The notes beneath the pieces are model-generated. The model saw only the letters and a list, made by a program, of their open reading frames with translations. It was not told where the DNA came from and ran no database searches. A stretch of DNA of 64,000 nucleotides from Taiwanofungus camphoratus (taxonomy: Eukaryota; Basidiomycota; Agaricomycetes; Polyporales; Taiwanofungaceae): contig CP021226.1 in NCBI GenBank assembly GCA_003999685.1, forward strand, positions 1,302,001-1,366,000. The letters run 5' to 3'. Within the stretch, counting starts at the first letter, position 1, and every line of letters starts with the position of its first letter. A program made the translations under genes and the position numbers. Below, piece by piece: positions 42,701-53,109 of this stretch.

Positions 42701-45525
42701 GTAATGATTGCGCGACGGAGCTGGCTCACGCCTATGCTGGCCATACTTATCGCGATCACGGGGACGTGCATCCCGTTGTTCTTTTTGACTGGTCGTCCCA
42801 CTCAGAGTTGCGGTATGACATCGGGTCATACACCACCCACGGTTCCTTTGTACCTCCCGTATTCTCCTATCATACTTGCTGACGCTTCAAATTCAGCTCG
42901 CGGCAAGCAGGTGCTGACATCTCCGCCAGGTGTTCTCTCAATGCTCGGTCCTGCGTTCGATAAGGTGCCTGTCCAGAATATTACCGACAACGCCACCTTT
43001 GTGAATTTGATAGCCCAAGATTATCGCAACCTTTCCGTGGGAGGGGTCTCGGTAGACTTGCAAACGGGCTCAGTACTTCTTGCATGGGAGGCCACACCGC
43101 CTGGACTGACGGGACTGGTCATGCTAAACTTGGCGTCGAATATTGTGTATAACAATGCGCTGAATGCATCTGGCACAAGTGAGTATATACCGGGAACGAT
43201 TGTGGCGAACTACCAGGATTTCCCCGGCTTCGATTCTGGAACGTTGGTCGCACTCAAATGGTTGGGATTCTTTGGCACCGCCATGGTAAGTCCCATTTCC
43301 GTCGAACCATTTTGCTTGACGTCTATGGCTAGCTGACGTTGTGGCTCAGGCAGCTTTCCCAGCATTCTTCTCGCTTTATGTCTCAACCGAACGCCGCTCG
43401 CTTGTTCAGGCCATGCAGCTCTCGAACGGTCTGTCCGATCCAGCTGGTCTGTGGCTTGGCCATCTTATGTTTGATTCAATATTTGCGGTGGTTGCGGCCA
43501 GCGTTATGATGATCATATTTGCAACAGTTTCGCACCAATTTCATGGGATCGGTTACTTTGTGAGTGGACGAATCGTACTTGTAGTCTTGTATCCGGAACA
43601 TTGACAATTGCCACAGTGGGTAGTAATGACGCTATACGGAGTTGTAGGGGCGCTGTTCTCATATTGTGTATCGCTGGTTGTTGCATCGCCTCTCGCAGCC
43701 TTCGCTCTGTCGGCAGGTTATCAGGCTGTTATGTTCCTCGTGAGTTCTGATAATAGTTGGGGAGACCGAACGCAGCACATTGATCATGGATTTGACTTAG
43801 TTATACCTTGCTGCATACTTGCTCACGATCACGTACGCCGAGGTACCCTTGATCAATCGTGATATATCGATCATTCGTAAGACTTCAGGAATTTTATCCT
43901 CTCATGACGTTATTGATGAGCAATTATAGATTATACCATATCGATCCTGGCCCCTGTCACCAGTGCAGTATGTCCCCTGTATGTTTTGTATAAACGGTGA
44001 CGAGTCTGACTATCGCTCCTCAGGTCCGGGCCTCATTTGTGTCCATCAATTTGTTCTCGCTGCTTTGCAACGGCAACTCCGAGGCAACCACGTCTGAGCT
44101 GAGCCACATCTCAAAGTATGGCGGACCTATTCTATATTTGTTTATACAAGGGTTTCTCCTGTTCGGAATCTTGGTCTGGGTCGATTCAGGCTCGATACTT
44201 CCTTGCAGGTCGCCTCGCAAAAAGCAACTAGCTTCTCCTTCCGAAGTCTCCCTAGCACTTGGCGGCCGTCAAGACGTGGACCGTGAGGCAGCAGCTGTAG
44301 CTAATTCTGCAGCTGCATTGCGTGTGCTGAATGTCATGAAGACCTTTGGCAGCTCTGCAAATCGAGTAGTGGACGATGTGAGCTTCGGTGTCTCTCAGAA
44401 TTCAATCTTTGCGCTGCTCGGCCCAAATGGCGCAGGGAAGACCACTACATTCAACATAATTCGTAAGTTCTTTTCCTAAATTTCACCCTGTATCATTCTT
44501 GACTCCTTTCACGAAGGTGGTGACGTTTTGCCAGACCAGGGCGATGTAATGATCAATGGAATTTCAGTAGTACATCATCCACGAACGGCCCGTCTATCTC
44601 TTGGCGTCTGCCCACAATTCACTGCTATTGACTCTCAACTGACTGTGAAAGAACATCTGATGGTATATGGTCGTCTCAAGGGCTTACACTGTGGCGAGGA
44701 ACTGGAACGCAACGTACATGCTCTCGTGCAAGCTACATCTCTCCATATGTATGCGGACCGTCTTGCGAGTAGATTGTCAGGTGGAAATCAGCGCAAGCTA
44801 GCCCTTGCTATCGCACTTTTGGGTATGTAAACTTCAAATCTGGCCGCGGCAAGTCCTGACGAGCTCTCAGGCAATCCTTCCGTCGTACTCATTGATGAGT
44901 TCTCAACTGGAATCGATGCTAAGATAAAGCGTGATATGTGGGAGACCCTCAGAACAGTCGCGGTTGGCAAGGCTATCGTGATCACCACTCGTATGATTGC
45001 CTTTCGTTAATCATAACAGCGGCGTTCTAACGATTTGAGTCGCGTGCAGACTCGATGGAGGAGGCATCAGCGCTTGCTAGTAAGGTCGGCATACTGGCCA
45101 CAAAGATGCTGGGTACGTCATAATCCTCACTGCTGCGTACGGGGTTCAGACTCTCGCTTTCTTTAGCTGTCGGGACGACTGAGTCACTGGCCGAGCGTTA
45201 TGCTACATATGAAGTCCATTTCTCTTGTCGGACGCGGGAGGAACTCATTCGTGCACACGAGCTTATGGTCCAAATTCCCGGCTCACGTAAGGCAGATGAT
45301 GTTGCCACACGCTACGAGGTGCCACTAGGGAATGGGATGTCACTTGCGCAGCTATTTGCTGTCCTTTCATCCCAAGATGACCCCCCCGAGTATACAGTGG
45401 AGAGGCCTTCGCTAGAAAGCGTATTTCTGAAGGTCATCAGGGAAAATGAGGTTCTAGAAGAGGACAGAAAGAGAAAAAACCAGAGGCGGAGCATTATGGG
45501 ACTTGAACATTTTCACCATCACTGA
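39797..45525 (+). CDS. Full-size ABCA-subfamily ABC transporter
   Basis: This is a full transporter (TMD-NBD-TMD-NBD) of the ABCA type, whose known members move lipids. From ATG 39797 comes a first helix (FVALFWKNWIV), then a large extracytosolic loop and six helices (for example NLLVLALIVCFIGIAYQIPG and ILALVNKH). NBD1 has GANG/AGKSTTMSILAGLLG across an intron, LSGGQKRKLQLAIG, ILLVDE followed by CTSGVDP, and VVFTTH. The second TMD starts near 42670 (FNKRVMIARRSWLTPMLAIL). NBD2 has LLGPNGAGKTTTFNIIR, RLSGGNQRKLALAIALLG, VVLIDEFSTGID and IVITTH. It ends MGLEHFHHH at TGA 45523-45525. The size of about 1,600 residues is usual. Walker A, signature and H-loop motifs look intact in both halves; the Pro normally after the Walker B Glu is Cys or Phe. 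Confidence 0.93.
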
Positions 45526-45851
45526 GACCAGTAAATTGTACACCTTCTGCTACTTGTAGAATACATCATTATACTGGAAGCAATCCTGGTTGCGTGGTAA
45601 GTCTTAAGGTGCATGATAAAAATATATACATTATGCAAAATTCTCGTCAGAAGCCAACATCGAGGCTGGAACAATGTAAGAGTTGCCGAAGTTCTTCGGG
45701 CTGTTGCCAGTTCGCTCATCTGACTTTGACTTGCAAGTGCACCTAGTTGACCTTCCCATGTCGAGGTCCTTTCTGTTCTGTCTCTAATAGGAACTAGGGC
45801 TGTAGTCATTACATGCGACTATGTACAGTTCTGTACTTGAACATCATATGC
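45526..45851. other. Convergent intergenic region, no gene seen
   Basis: This short AT-rich stretch lies between the stops of the ABCA gene (+) and the S33 hydrolase (-). Nothing recognised. Confidence 0.5.
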
Positions 45852-46777
45852 TCAGGGCACTACTTTCATGTATCTATCGCGTTCTTCCCAGAACGGGGTG
45901 TGGCTAGATGCCTCGAAAGTAATCCATTTGACCCTCTTTATGTTGCGGAAGAACGGCTCGCACACGGAATCTTGAACAAGGTCCGCTCGTCCGTTCAGCA
46001 CTAAGGTTGGGACGCGTACAAGGTGAAGTCGGTCAACGATGGTCCAGTCTTTCAACTCCCCCGTAGTCCTATAGTCTTATCAGTAAGAAACTTGGCTGAT
46101 TGATAATGATACACTGACATCGCATTGAAAACCGTGAAGTCAGCAACGCCTTCCTGTTTGGAGTAGACAAGTTCCTTCGGAACAGGTTGCACAGTGCACC
46201 CGTGCAAAGAATGGAAGTGTTCCATGGCTAACGAGTATTTTTCTGGAACTACGTCTGGACCGGCTGCGATAGCCTCTTTCTCCTCATTTGGCAATTGCTC
46301 TATGAGCAGCTTGTTGGACTGGTGCCACAGACTCATAGAGGAAAGTGGATTGCTCAAGACAAGGTGTCGGAGACCAGTGGGTTGACGCCTGACCTCAAAT
46401 TCGGCTCTCAATTGGCCACCCCACGAGTGACCTAGAATGTCAAAATCGCTTTCAATGCCGAGGTACCCGAGAAGATTAACGAGTTCATCAATGAAAAGGT
46501 CGATGGTCCAAAAGGACTGCGGCTTGTCATGTAAGTGTGTCGAATGACCAATCCCGAGTTGATCATAGAATATGACAGGGATGGATGCAGTGGAAGCAAG
46601 GTCGCCAACGGCAAGCATGTAGTCATGGGTGAGGCCAGGACCTCCGTGTAATACCACAAGCGGTGTGCGGGTACAATTGGCGAGGTCTCCAAAGACTCTG
46701 TACTACGTTTCATGAACCTCTCCTTGGATTGTGAAGGGAATGGTACCTTCCGTCGTTGGAATGGCCGCAGAAACCAT
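45852..46777 (-). pseudogene. S33-type proline iminopeptidase-like alpha/beta hydrolase with one nonsense codon
   Basis: Reading from ATG 46775-46777 (MVSAAIPTTEGTIPFTI), the frame hits TAG at codon 25 (46703-46705), between HET and YRVFGDL. It is then fully open: LVVLHGGPGLTHDY (oxyanion region), FYDQLGIGHST, DILGHSWGGQL with the catalytic Ser, and a lid region. A 40-odd-base intron (donor AT/GTCAGT, acceptor CTATAG) leads in phase into TTGELKDWTIVDRL, VLNGRADLVQD with the acid residue, and ASSHTPFWEE with the catalytic His, ending KVVP at TGA 45852-45854. In relatives as I recall them, the codon at the TAG is Trp (TGG). Such enzymes cleave N-terminal Pro or amino-acid amides. A start at an internal Met (46655-46657) would lose the first strand. 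A pseudogene allele or a sequencing error is most likely. Confidence 0.8.
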
Positions 46778-47252
46778 GACGTGAAGAAGTTAGGTGTAGA
46801 TATCACGGAAGTGGGTACTCTCTGGTAGAATACGGACCTGGCTCAGGGTTTAGCATACAGTGAAGAGCACGAGCACTGACAACATACTAGTATACCAATA
46901 TGCGCAACTGATGTATGTTCTGTTTGACACATGAGATATACGAAGTGTCTGATAAGCATGTATTTTCGAAATTATATGGCTTCGCTAAATTTACGAACCT
47001 ATCTCAGCTGTAGCTTTCGCTGGTGGAAGTCCACTGGTGTTTGAGATACCACCGCAACGAGAGCCACGGTTATAGGTAGGCAGGAAGTATCGTACCATCT
47101 GGCAACTCTGATCGAAGCCTCCTCCGCGCTACTATTGCTGCTTCCTATCATGATTTTGCACTGCCAGGAACTTCCAATAACAGATGCTTCTTTTTTCACT
47201 GGTATTTAACGCACAGATGAGAGTTATTTGAACCAGCAAATAACGTCGAGAC
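46778..47252. other. Divergent intergenic region, no gene seen
   Basis: It is AT-rich and holds the promoters of the S33 hydrolase (-) and the UstYa-like gene (+). A 66-codon minus frame (46999-47199) has no motif. I looked for a repetitive secreted precursor peptide next to the UstYa-like gene and found none. Confidence 0.45.
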
Positions 47253-47828
47253 ATGCAGACGCAGAACATCGCAGTTTTCTTCCTAGTTTGTGTAAGCACG
47301 TTCAATCTTGTGTTCATCTATCAAACTCTATTAGCATCTATCCCTGCGGATGAAAACGACTTTGGTGAACATGACCACATTTTTGACTCTTTGTTCCTTT
47401 ACTCAAAGTAGTAAGCATTTATAGATTATACCGCCCATAATTTCCCAATGGCATTACCACTTCCTGCCATCAACCTGGCACCAGTGCTGTTGACTGTTGA
47501 GGACAGCGTCCATTACTCGTTACATGGGCCTGAATCGGACCACAAGTGGTCGGCACTCATATCTGACTCGGGTGGCTATGTACGCATCGGCCCCCAACAA
47601 CGCACCTTCGTTATCTCGATGTTCCATGAGTTGCATTGTTTGCGAGTTCTCAACTTTGCATACAGCGACTCTCCAATAACAGATACGGGCCACATTCGTC
47701 ATTGTCTGGACTATCTGCGTCAGATGGCCATATGTTCTGCAGGCATAACGCTTGAGCCCGGTGACTTTGCAGCCCGTGACTTTAAGGCAGAAAGGCCAGG
47801 ACCCATATTTGTAGGGATTGGAGTGTAG
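47253..47828 (+). CDS. UstYa-like oxidase (DUF3328) with two HxxHC motifs
   Basis: Exon 1 (47253-47364) encodes a signal anchor (IAVFFLVCVSTFNLVFIY, residues 6-23) and the acidic PADENDF. The intron 47365-47424 (GTGAAC...TTATAG) joins in phase to YTAHNFPMALPLPAINL and LLTVEDSVHY. The defining motifs are HELHC (residues 105-109) and HIRHC (127-131), with DYLRQMAIC after and TLEPGDFAARDF near the end. The protein has about 171 residues, normal for the family except that the usual CRDW-type end is missing or lies in an unrecognised last exon. UstYa proteins of ascomycetes catalyse oxidative cyclisation in ribosomal peptide and other secondary metabolite pathways and act in the secretory system. 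The substrate here is unknown, and no cluster partner is obvious. Confidence 0.85.
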
Positions 47829-47994
47829 TTTATTCTGTGATGCAAAAAAATTGGGAACAGTGGCAAAATCTGACTTTCTAGGTAAGATTGCTACTTTACA
47901 ATTATGTTGTAGCTCTAGCTTAATCACTGTCTAGATACACTTAATCAAGGCCTACTGCGATTATTCTTTGCTGAAATAAACATACACCTCGCCG

Positions 47995-48569
47995 GATCCC
48001 TTAGTATAGCAATGAATGGTGGATGTTTACCAGTTTCTTAGGATAGATGGTCAAAAACAGTGTTGGAGACAGTCCCAGAAGGAGTGAACAGAGATGTCAC
48101 AATGCCAACAAATACAGTAGTTTTGATCAGAGTGTTTCTTATACTATCAGCATGAGAGTTCAAGTTCCTATAACCTCTATCTCATTCCAGCTATGCCTCT
48201 GAACTGTGATCATACAATAGACATACTGCTTCTGTGGTAGTGATTGAAAGCACTTACTGTATAGCTTTATCAATAGCCCCAATCTGCCCCTTTGGCATTG
48301 GGCTCTGGACTTGCCAGTGTATCATCAACTATAGCCATTTGTTAACTCCCTATTTATAATGTGAATGGGAAATGATCATACCCTCATGAAGGACATTTGC
48401 AGAGCATGCAAGGACAGCCATGCCAAGGCAAATTATGATTTGCTTCAAAACAAGCATGTTTGGAGATGAGGGGTCTGGGAGCTGCAAAATTGGTGTTGAG
48501 AAGAATTGTGGGACTCCATTTTGCATTCATTTAAATATCTATGAGACTATGACTGTGTTTGGTCATTGA
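47995..48569. repeat. CpG-free AT-rich island, probable old repeat
   Basis: I read no CG dinucleotide between 47996 and 48569, while both flanks have normal numbers. No long frame is present. It resembles the relic at 560-2220 in composition, though I see no sequence match between them. The likely origin is a methylated, deaminated transposable element. Confidence 0.6.
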
Positions 48570-49122
48570 TCGTTTGTCGAATGCCGTGAAAACGTCCCAA
48601 GTTGATTATGTAGATTAAATTTGAGTATCAGCTTCTGATTGAAGCAGGGAAGACCCAAACATGTTGCTTTACGGACCTGTTCATGTCCTTCAAGTTTCAA
48701 GGTTGGTGTCTTGCCACATTTGAGGTTTTGATGTCTCTTGGGTGAACAAGCAATCTTTTCTGATCTGGCAAGCCGCAATTCGGACAGGCTCACAGCGTCG
48801 TGAGGTGGCCTATTAGTTCGCAGGATAGACATCAGACTCCTTACGGTGATGACGAGCGCTCTCCTAGAATATGGTCAAGCTGAACCATTGCAGCGTTTTC
48901 CTGTCATCACATGTGCGCATATGCAAGCTGATAGCGATCGTGTGCACATTATGGCCATCACGATCGTACAATTTGTTGAGCAGAAGCATGCTGCCAGTGT
49001 GTCAGTTGCATCGCGGCAGCAGTCACGATCTCGTATCTTCCTTGAATAATATAACTGCCATCGGTACTGTCTTTCTGATTCATAGTCTATACTCAACCTG
49101 AATTACTCAGCTACAGTTCACG
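48570..49122. other. Intergenic region, no gene assigned
   Basis: An 89-codon minus frame (48563-48832) starts at the edge of the CpG-free island. It is Lys/Arg/Cys-rich, without a motif I know, and could be part of a dead element. The rest should be the promoter of the next gene. Confidence 0.4.
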
Positions 49123-50325
49123 ATGGCTTCTACTGGACCGCCTTCGGTCATCTGGATGGAACAAGCTATCCAGGATGGGGTCTATGTCGGTACGATAGCT
49201 TATGGTCGGAATAACCTGCTATCAAATCCTTCCTCTTCTGATGGAGATTCTCACACAGGCCTGCATATTTCCGTATTCTTCACTTGCTCATATCACATTC
49301 TTCGAGCGAGGCAGATTTCGTGGCGGTCTCTAATTTTTATTTCCATCTTGTTTGTGATGGCGACGATCAACATTTCAATGAATATGCATGTATCTGACAT
49401 GGCGTTCATTCTCAATGGTGACTCGAGAGGCCCCATCGCTTTCTCTGAAACAAATCGAGTTAGAACCCTCAACCTAGTCGCTGATAGTTCTTCTATCGTG
49501 GTGACCTTCTTCGCAGATGGGCTTCTTGTGCATATATCGCTATATTTTCTGACGCCCATTTAAGCTGACCAAGTGAAACAGTTGTATCGGTGCTTTGTTG
49601 TCTGGTCTCACAATATGTTGGTTATGATAATCCCTTGTCTTACGTACCTGGCATCAACAGGTCAGTGATGCTCACATATTACCCTATGTCTTTCACCAAC
49701 AACTAAGCTTTCTAGTGCTTTCGGTGCTCTCGGTGGTAGAACTCGCCAAACCAGAGGCGAGCTTGTGGGCACGCTCCGCTTTGAATTTCAATGTGCCTTA
49801 CTGGTCAATATCGATGGCCCTCAGCATATTACTTACCTTATTGCTCGTGTCCCGTCTACTCTGGATGCGCCGACAGATCACTTCCACGATGGGTATTGAG
49901 CCAGGGAAGATGTACACCAATGTTGCGGCCATGATGGTCGAACCTGCGCTGCCGTACAGTCTTGTCAGCCTAATATATATAATTCTCTATGGCATGCGAA
50001 ATACTGCCCAGAGTCTCTTCTTGGCTCTGCTTGTTCAAGCGGAGGTGAGTTTTCTAATGTGTGTCCCATGCTTTAGATCGCTCATGTGAAATACCCCTAG
50101 TGTACTGCACCCGAGCTTATCGTCCTTCGCGTGGTGAGCGGCCGAGCATGGTCAACATCCACTCGTTCTCAAGAACCCATGTCAGAGATTCAATTTAATT
50201 CGGAAGCGCAGACAGAGTCCATATCGAACATGGCGCACAGGACAAACGACATCCCGACGATAACTTTCTGCCACGCAACGAATGCCGAGTCGAAGTTCAA
50301 CTCTTCTCCTGCAAGCATAGTATAG
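49123..50325 (+). CDS. Seven-helix integral membrane protein of a basidiomycete-expanded family
   Basis: Starting at ATG 49123, a 69-base intron (donor at 49190, acceptor before 49259) joins YVG to LHISVFFTCSYHIL. Hydrophobic segments follow in order: helix 1 at the splice, SLIFISILFVMATINISM, a loop helix ending TFFADGLL, LYRCFVVWSHNMLVMIIPCL (after an intron near 49570), SISMALSILLTLLLVSRLLW, MMVEPALPYSLVSLIYIILY and LFLALLVQAE, then an intron and APELIVLRVVSGRAW. The last 60 residues are polar. The pattern LYRC.VVW, ISMALSILLTL..V.RLL and ELI.LRV is shared by a large group of uncharacterised Agaricomycete membrane proteins. It may be receptor-like, but no function is known to me. The stop is near 50323-50325. 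Confidence 0.8.
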
Positions 50326-50864
50326 AACAGATCCCGCTGTAATCCTCATAAGTTCTCGATTTTGTCCAGTCACTCAGAAATTGTTCCGAAAACAGTCCAT
50401 TTTATGGGTGATCATCTCACGAAGTGAGAGCTCAGAAGGTATTATAGCTGATACCCTGCCAACATGCAGATCTCGAGTTGAATATACCAAGCATGCTTTT
50501 CCCGCAGGATTGTGATCGCACACTGCGGTGAGAGCAGGGTTATATGTGCGAATAGACAACCTTTATGTGTTTTATGGCGACCACCCTGATCCTTACGGTA
50601 TATGTAGCCTTGGTAGCCAGTAACCTCATCTGAGCGGATCATCGTACATCCGTTGTCGAGTCAATTATATCTGCATGTCGGTGAATGCAAGACCACTTCA
50701 ATTCCTTCATACCGGAGCCTAATACACCGCACGTTCATACACAAAGTGCATGGTAGGGATACATTCTCCTACACAATCCTCCCAATACATATTTCCTGCT
50801 TGTTTTATAGCTGTCACAATTTTTGGACGTCGAATTTTACGCCTGAGACATTTAGACATCTGAT
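50326..50864. other. Convergent intergenic region, no gene seen
   Basis: It lies between the 3' ends of the membrane protein gene (+) and the superoxide dismutase gene (-). Small frames on both strands have no motif. Confidence 0.45.
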
Positions 50865-51739
50865 TCACGCAGAGATTCCTGTTGGAAAGCATTCGGTGAG
50901 TCCGTGTCTACTTCATTGTGAGAGATTCGGGGAGCATGGGAGTTTGTAAGGATACACGGACTCACCGATCACTCCACACGCTGACCTCGCGCCCGCGTTC
51001 CCGGTTTTGAGCGACTCCTCGTTACTGCCCTTACCAAGGTCGTCTGTTCCGGCATGAAGCACGACCGCACGTCTGCATATACAAACCAGTGCTCAATGCG
51101 AGCTCACAATACCGAATTGCAGCGACATACCCCACAATGCTCATTGGTCCATTCAGAGAAATGACCTCATCCTGGAGTGCGAGGCGGGTGACCCCTTGCG
51201 CATCGCTAGCGACGTTCCCTAGATCTCCTGCGTGTCGCACGAGATCAGTCCGCGCACCGTGATGATTGCCGAGAGGATTAAAGTGTGCACCAGCGGAAGC
51301 GCATCCGGATGAGAGGTCTCCAGAAACACTAGAAGATACTTGTGAGACACACCAATACAACGAGGAGCGACAAAACGCAAGAGAATGATCCAATGGCCGT
51401 ATCATACGCACTGGACATGGAAGCCTCGCAGCGCACGCGGGTCGAGCCCATGCAGCTCGCCGGTGATTGTTACGGGCGCTGCAGGCGCCGCCTGCACGAA
51501 CGTCACGGTGCCACCTGCGCCAAAGTCCCCGTTGAGTACTGCTACTGCCTGTGCCAATAGACTACGTCAACCAATCTCAACCTTCGCCGAATCTTGCACA
51601 CCTTTGTGACGACAGGCGCTGTAGGCGCGGCTGTTGGTTTGAGGAATGCAGCCCAAAACAGAACCGCCACGGCGAGAGTGCCAAGGGCGGTAAGCACTAG
51701 GGGCTGTTTGCTTTGGCGCGTTTTCTGATGGATATCCAT
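50865..51739 (-). CDS. Membrane-anchored Cu/Zn superoxide dismutase
   Basis: The enzyme converts superoxide to hydrogen peroxide and oxygen. From ATG 51737-51739 it starts with a short charged head and a hydrophobic anchor ([20 protein letters not shown], residues 13-32). An intron then joins to [18 protein letters not shown] and [17 protein letters not shown] (two Cu ligands; the second His is split by an intron). Next come [20 protein letters not shown] with the bridging His, [11 protein letters not shown], and [14 protein letters not shown] with the last Cu His. [13 protein letters not shown] supplies the active-site Arg and disulfide Cys. A last small exon gives ISA before TGA 50865-50867. 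The soluble cytosolic enzyme lacks such an anchor, so this one should face the secretory lumen or the outside of the cell. Confidence 0.9.
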
Positions 51740-51850
51740 TTGACTCGCACGAGGCTTATATGCTGGAGGGGAGAGGGAAAGCCAGATGGACCAGGACCGT
51801 CATCGAGTCGGTGACCTTATAATATTGGCGCAATGCGCTGCACATGATCG
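51740..51850 (-). promoter_or_regulatory. Probable promoter of the superoxide dismutase gene
   Basis: On the minus strand there is an inverted CCAAT box (ATTGG at 51824-51828) next to an AT-rich TATA-like stretch (51817-51824), about 80-90 bases before the start codon. A second TATA-like string (51754-51761) is closer to the ATG than usual. Confidence 0.35.
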
Positions 51851-53109
51851 TATATTATTACAATGTTAGATCACCGAATATGATCTATTGATCGCAAGTT
51901 GCTAAGCAGGCTGTGCTCGGCAGTGAGCACGGCCGTATCAACTCGCCCTGCTTTCCTGTTGCAGGTCCACTTCATTCTTTACTACTGGGTCACAGACGAT
52001 ACCGTACAACCCGTTTCATTTGTTTTTCCAATCTCTTGTCTGCATATATGTTGATTTGAGAGCAAGCTCTTACTGGACATGTCTTTCGGTTTGGTTCATG
52101 CCCCAACCACGTTTCCGCTTCATTTTGTCAAGTCGATAGCTTTCAAGGCTTGGGGCTTCCGTCTTCAAGGTTGTTTGAAGGTCCAATCTCACTGTTCTAG
52201 TTTGTGGTGCAGACACGCCCATTTTGGTGTCTTGTCGCTATCCCATAAAGTCTATACCACCACCTCTTACAGTTTGCATATCTCCGGGAAATCAGTCTTC
52301 AAAAGCACATTGCTATGGGTGCTAGTCTCGACTGCCAACATGAAACGCGCATGGAAAAGTTTTGAATTGAACGCTCATCGAATTCACGTACCTTGGCCTC
52401 GGTGTCTTGTTCCCTCGCGTTCAAATACACCGTCCTCAATATTACCTTTCGTTAATAAATCCTTGCAATTGCGGTTAGAATGTGATAGGTCAAGGAACCT
52501 GCTAACTTGGCTTGAATAGAGAGCGATAAAGTGAAGAGTTCCTGGCTGGTTTGGGAATTTCTCCTGCTCGATGGGCAATATGCACTGCATTCAACGTGCA
52601 ATGAATATCCGACTCGAGGAAACGCACTCAATAGGCCCTCCCACCTCCAGTCAGGAAATCTGTTCATATCAGCGAAATGGCTTGTGGTAAATACAGTAGT
52701 TGTCGTGTCTCCGCAGGCAGCCTCAAGTAGCACACAAGGTGGGAAGGACAGTCATGTCCTCGCAATGGCAGGCCCCTATCCGGATCAGCGTAGAGCTGGT
52801 ATCACAATGATGTGCAGGCGGTCGAATTATATCTAATGACCGTCCCTTGACTGAAATATATATGTACAGTTGAATAATAACAGGGCATAACAAGTGTCAA
52901 AGCAATGGACCAAACGGACCAAGTAAAGAATCCAGATCGACAAACTGAGCAGCCTATTCACAGCCAGGAAGAAGACAGATAAAGGAGCGGAGCGGAATTG
53001 CTGTGAGGCGGTAAGTATTCAGGCGTTCGGCGGACACCATATAATGGTCCGTCCAAAGCTCGAAGAGGGGGAATACAAAGTGGACAGAAAGAGACACTAT
53101 GTCACGCAT
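51851..53109. other. Intergenic region with unassigned open frames
   Basis: About 1.2 kb. The longest frames are 146 codons on plus (52079-52519), 101 on plus (52531-52836) and 93 on minus (52452-52733). None has a motif I recognise, and plus and minus frames overlap each other. A lineage-specific gene is possible but not supported. Confidence 0.4.

Noticed and set aside
46777-47828. RiPP biosynthetic cluster around the UstYa-like gene
   Set aside because: No repetitive secreted precursor, no protease or second tailoring enzyme is visible next to it; the neighbours have other clear roles.
52079-52519. 146-codon plus frame upstream of the VAP 3' end
   Set aside because: No motif, atypical composition, and overlapping minus frames of similar length; support is too weak for a gene call.
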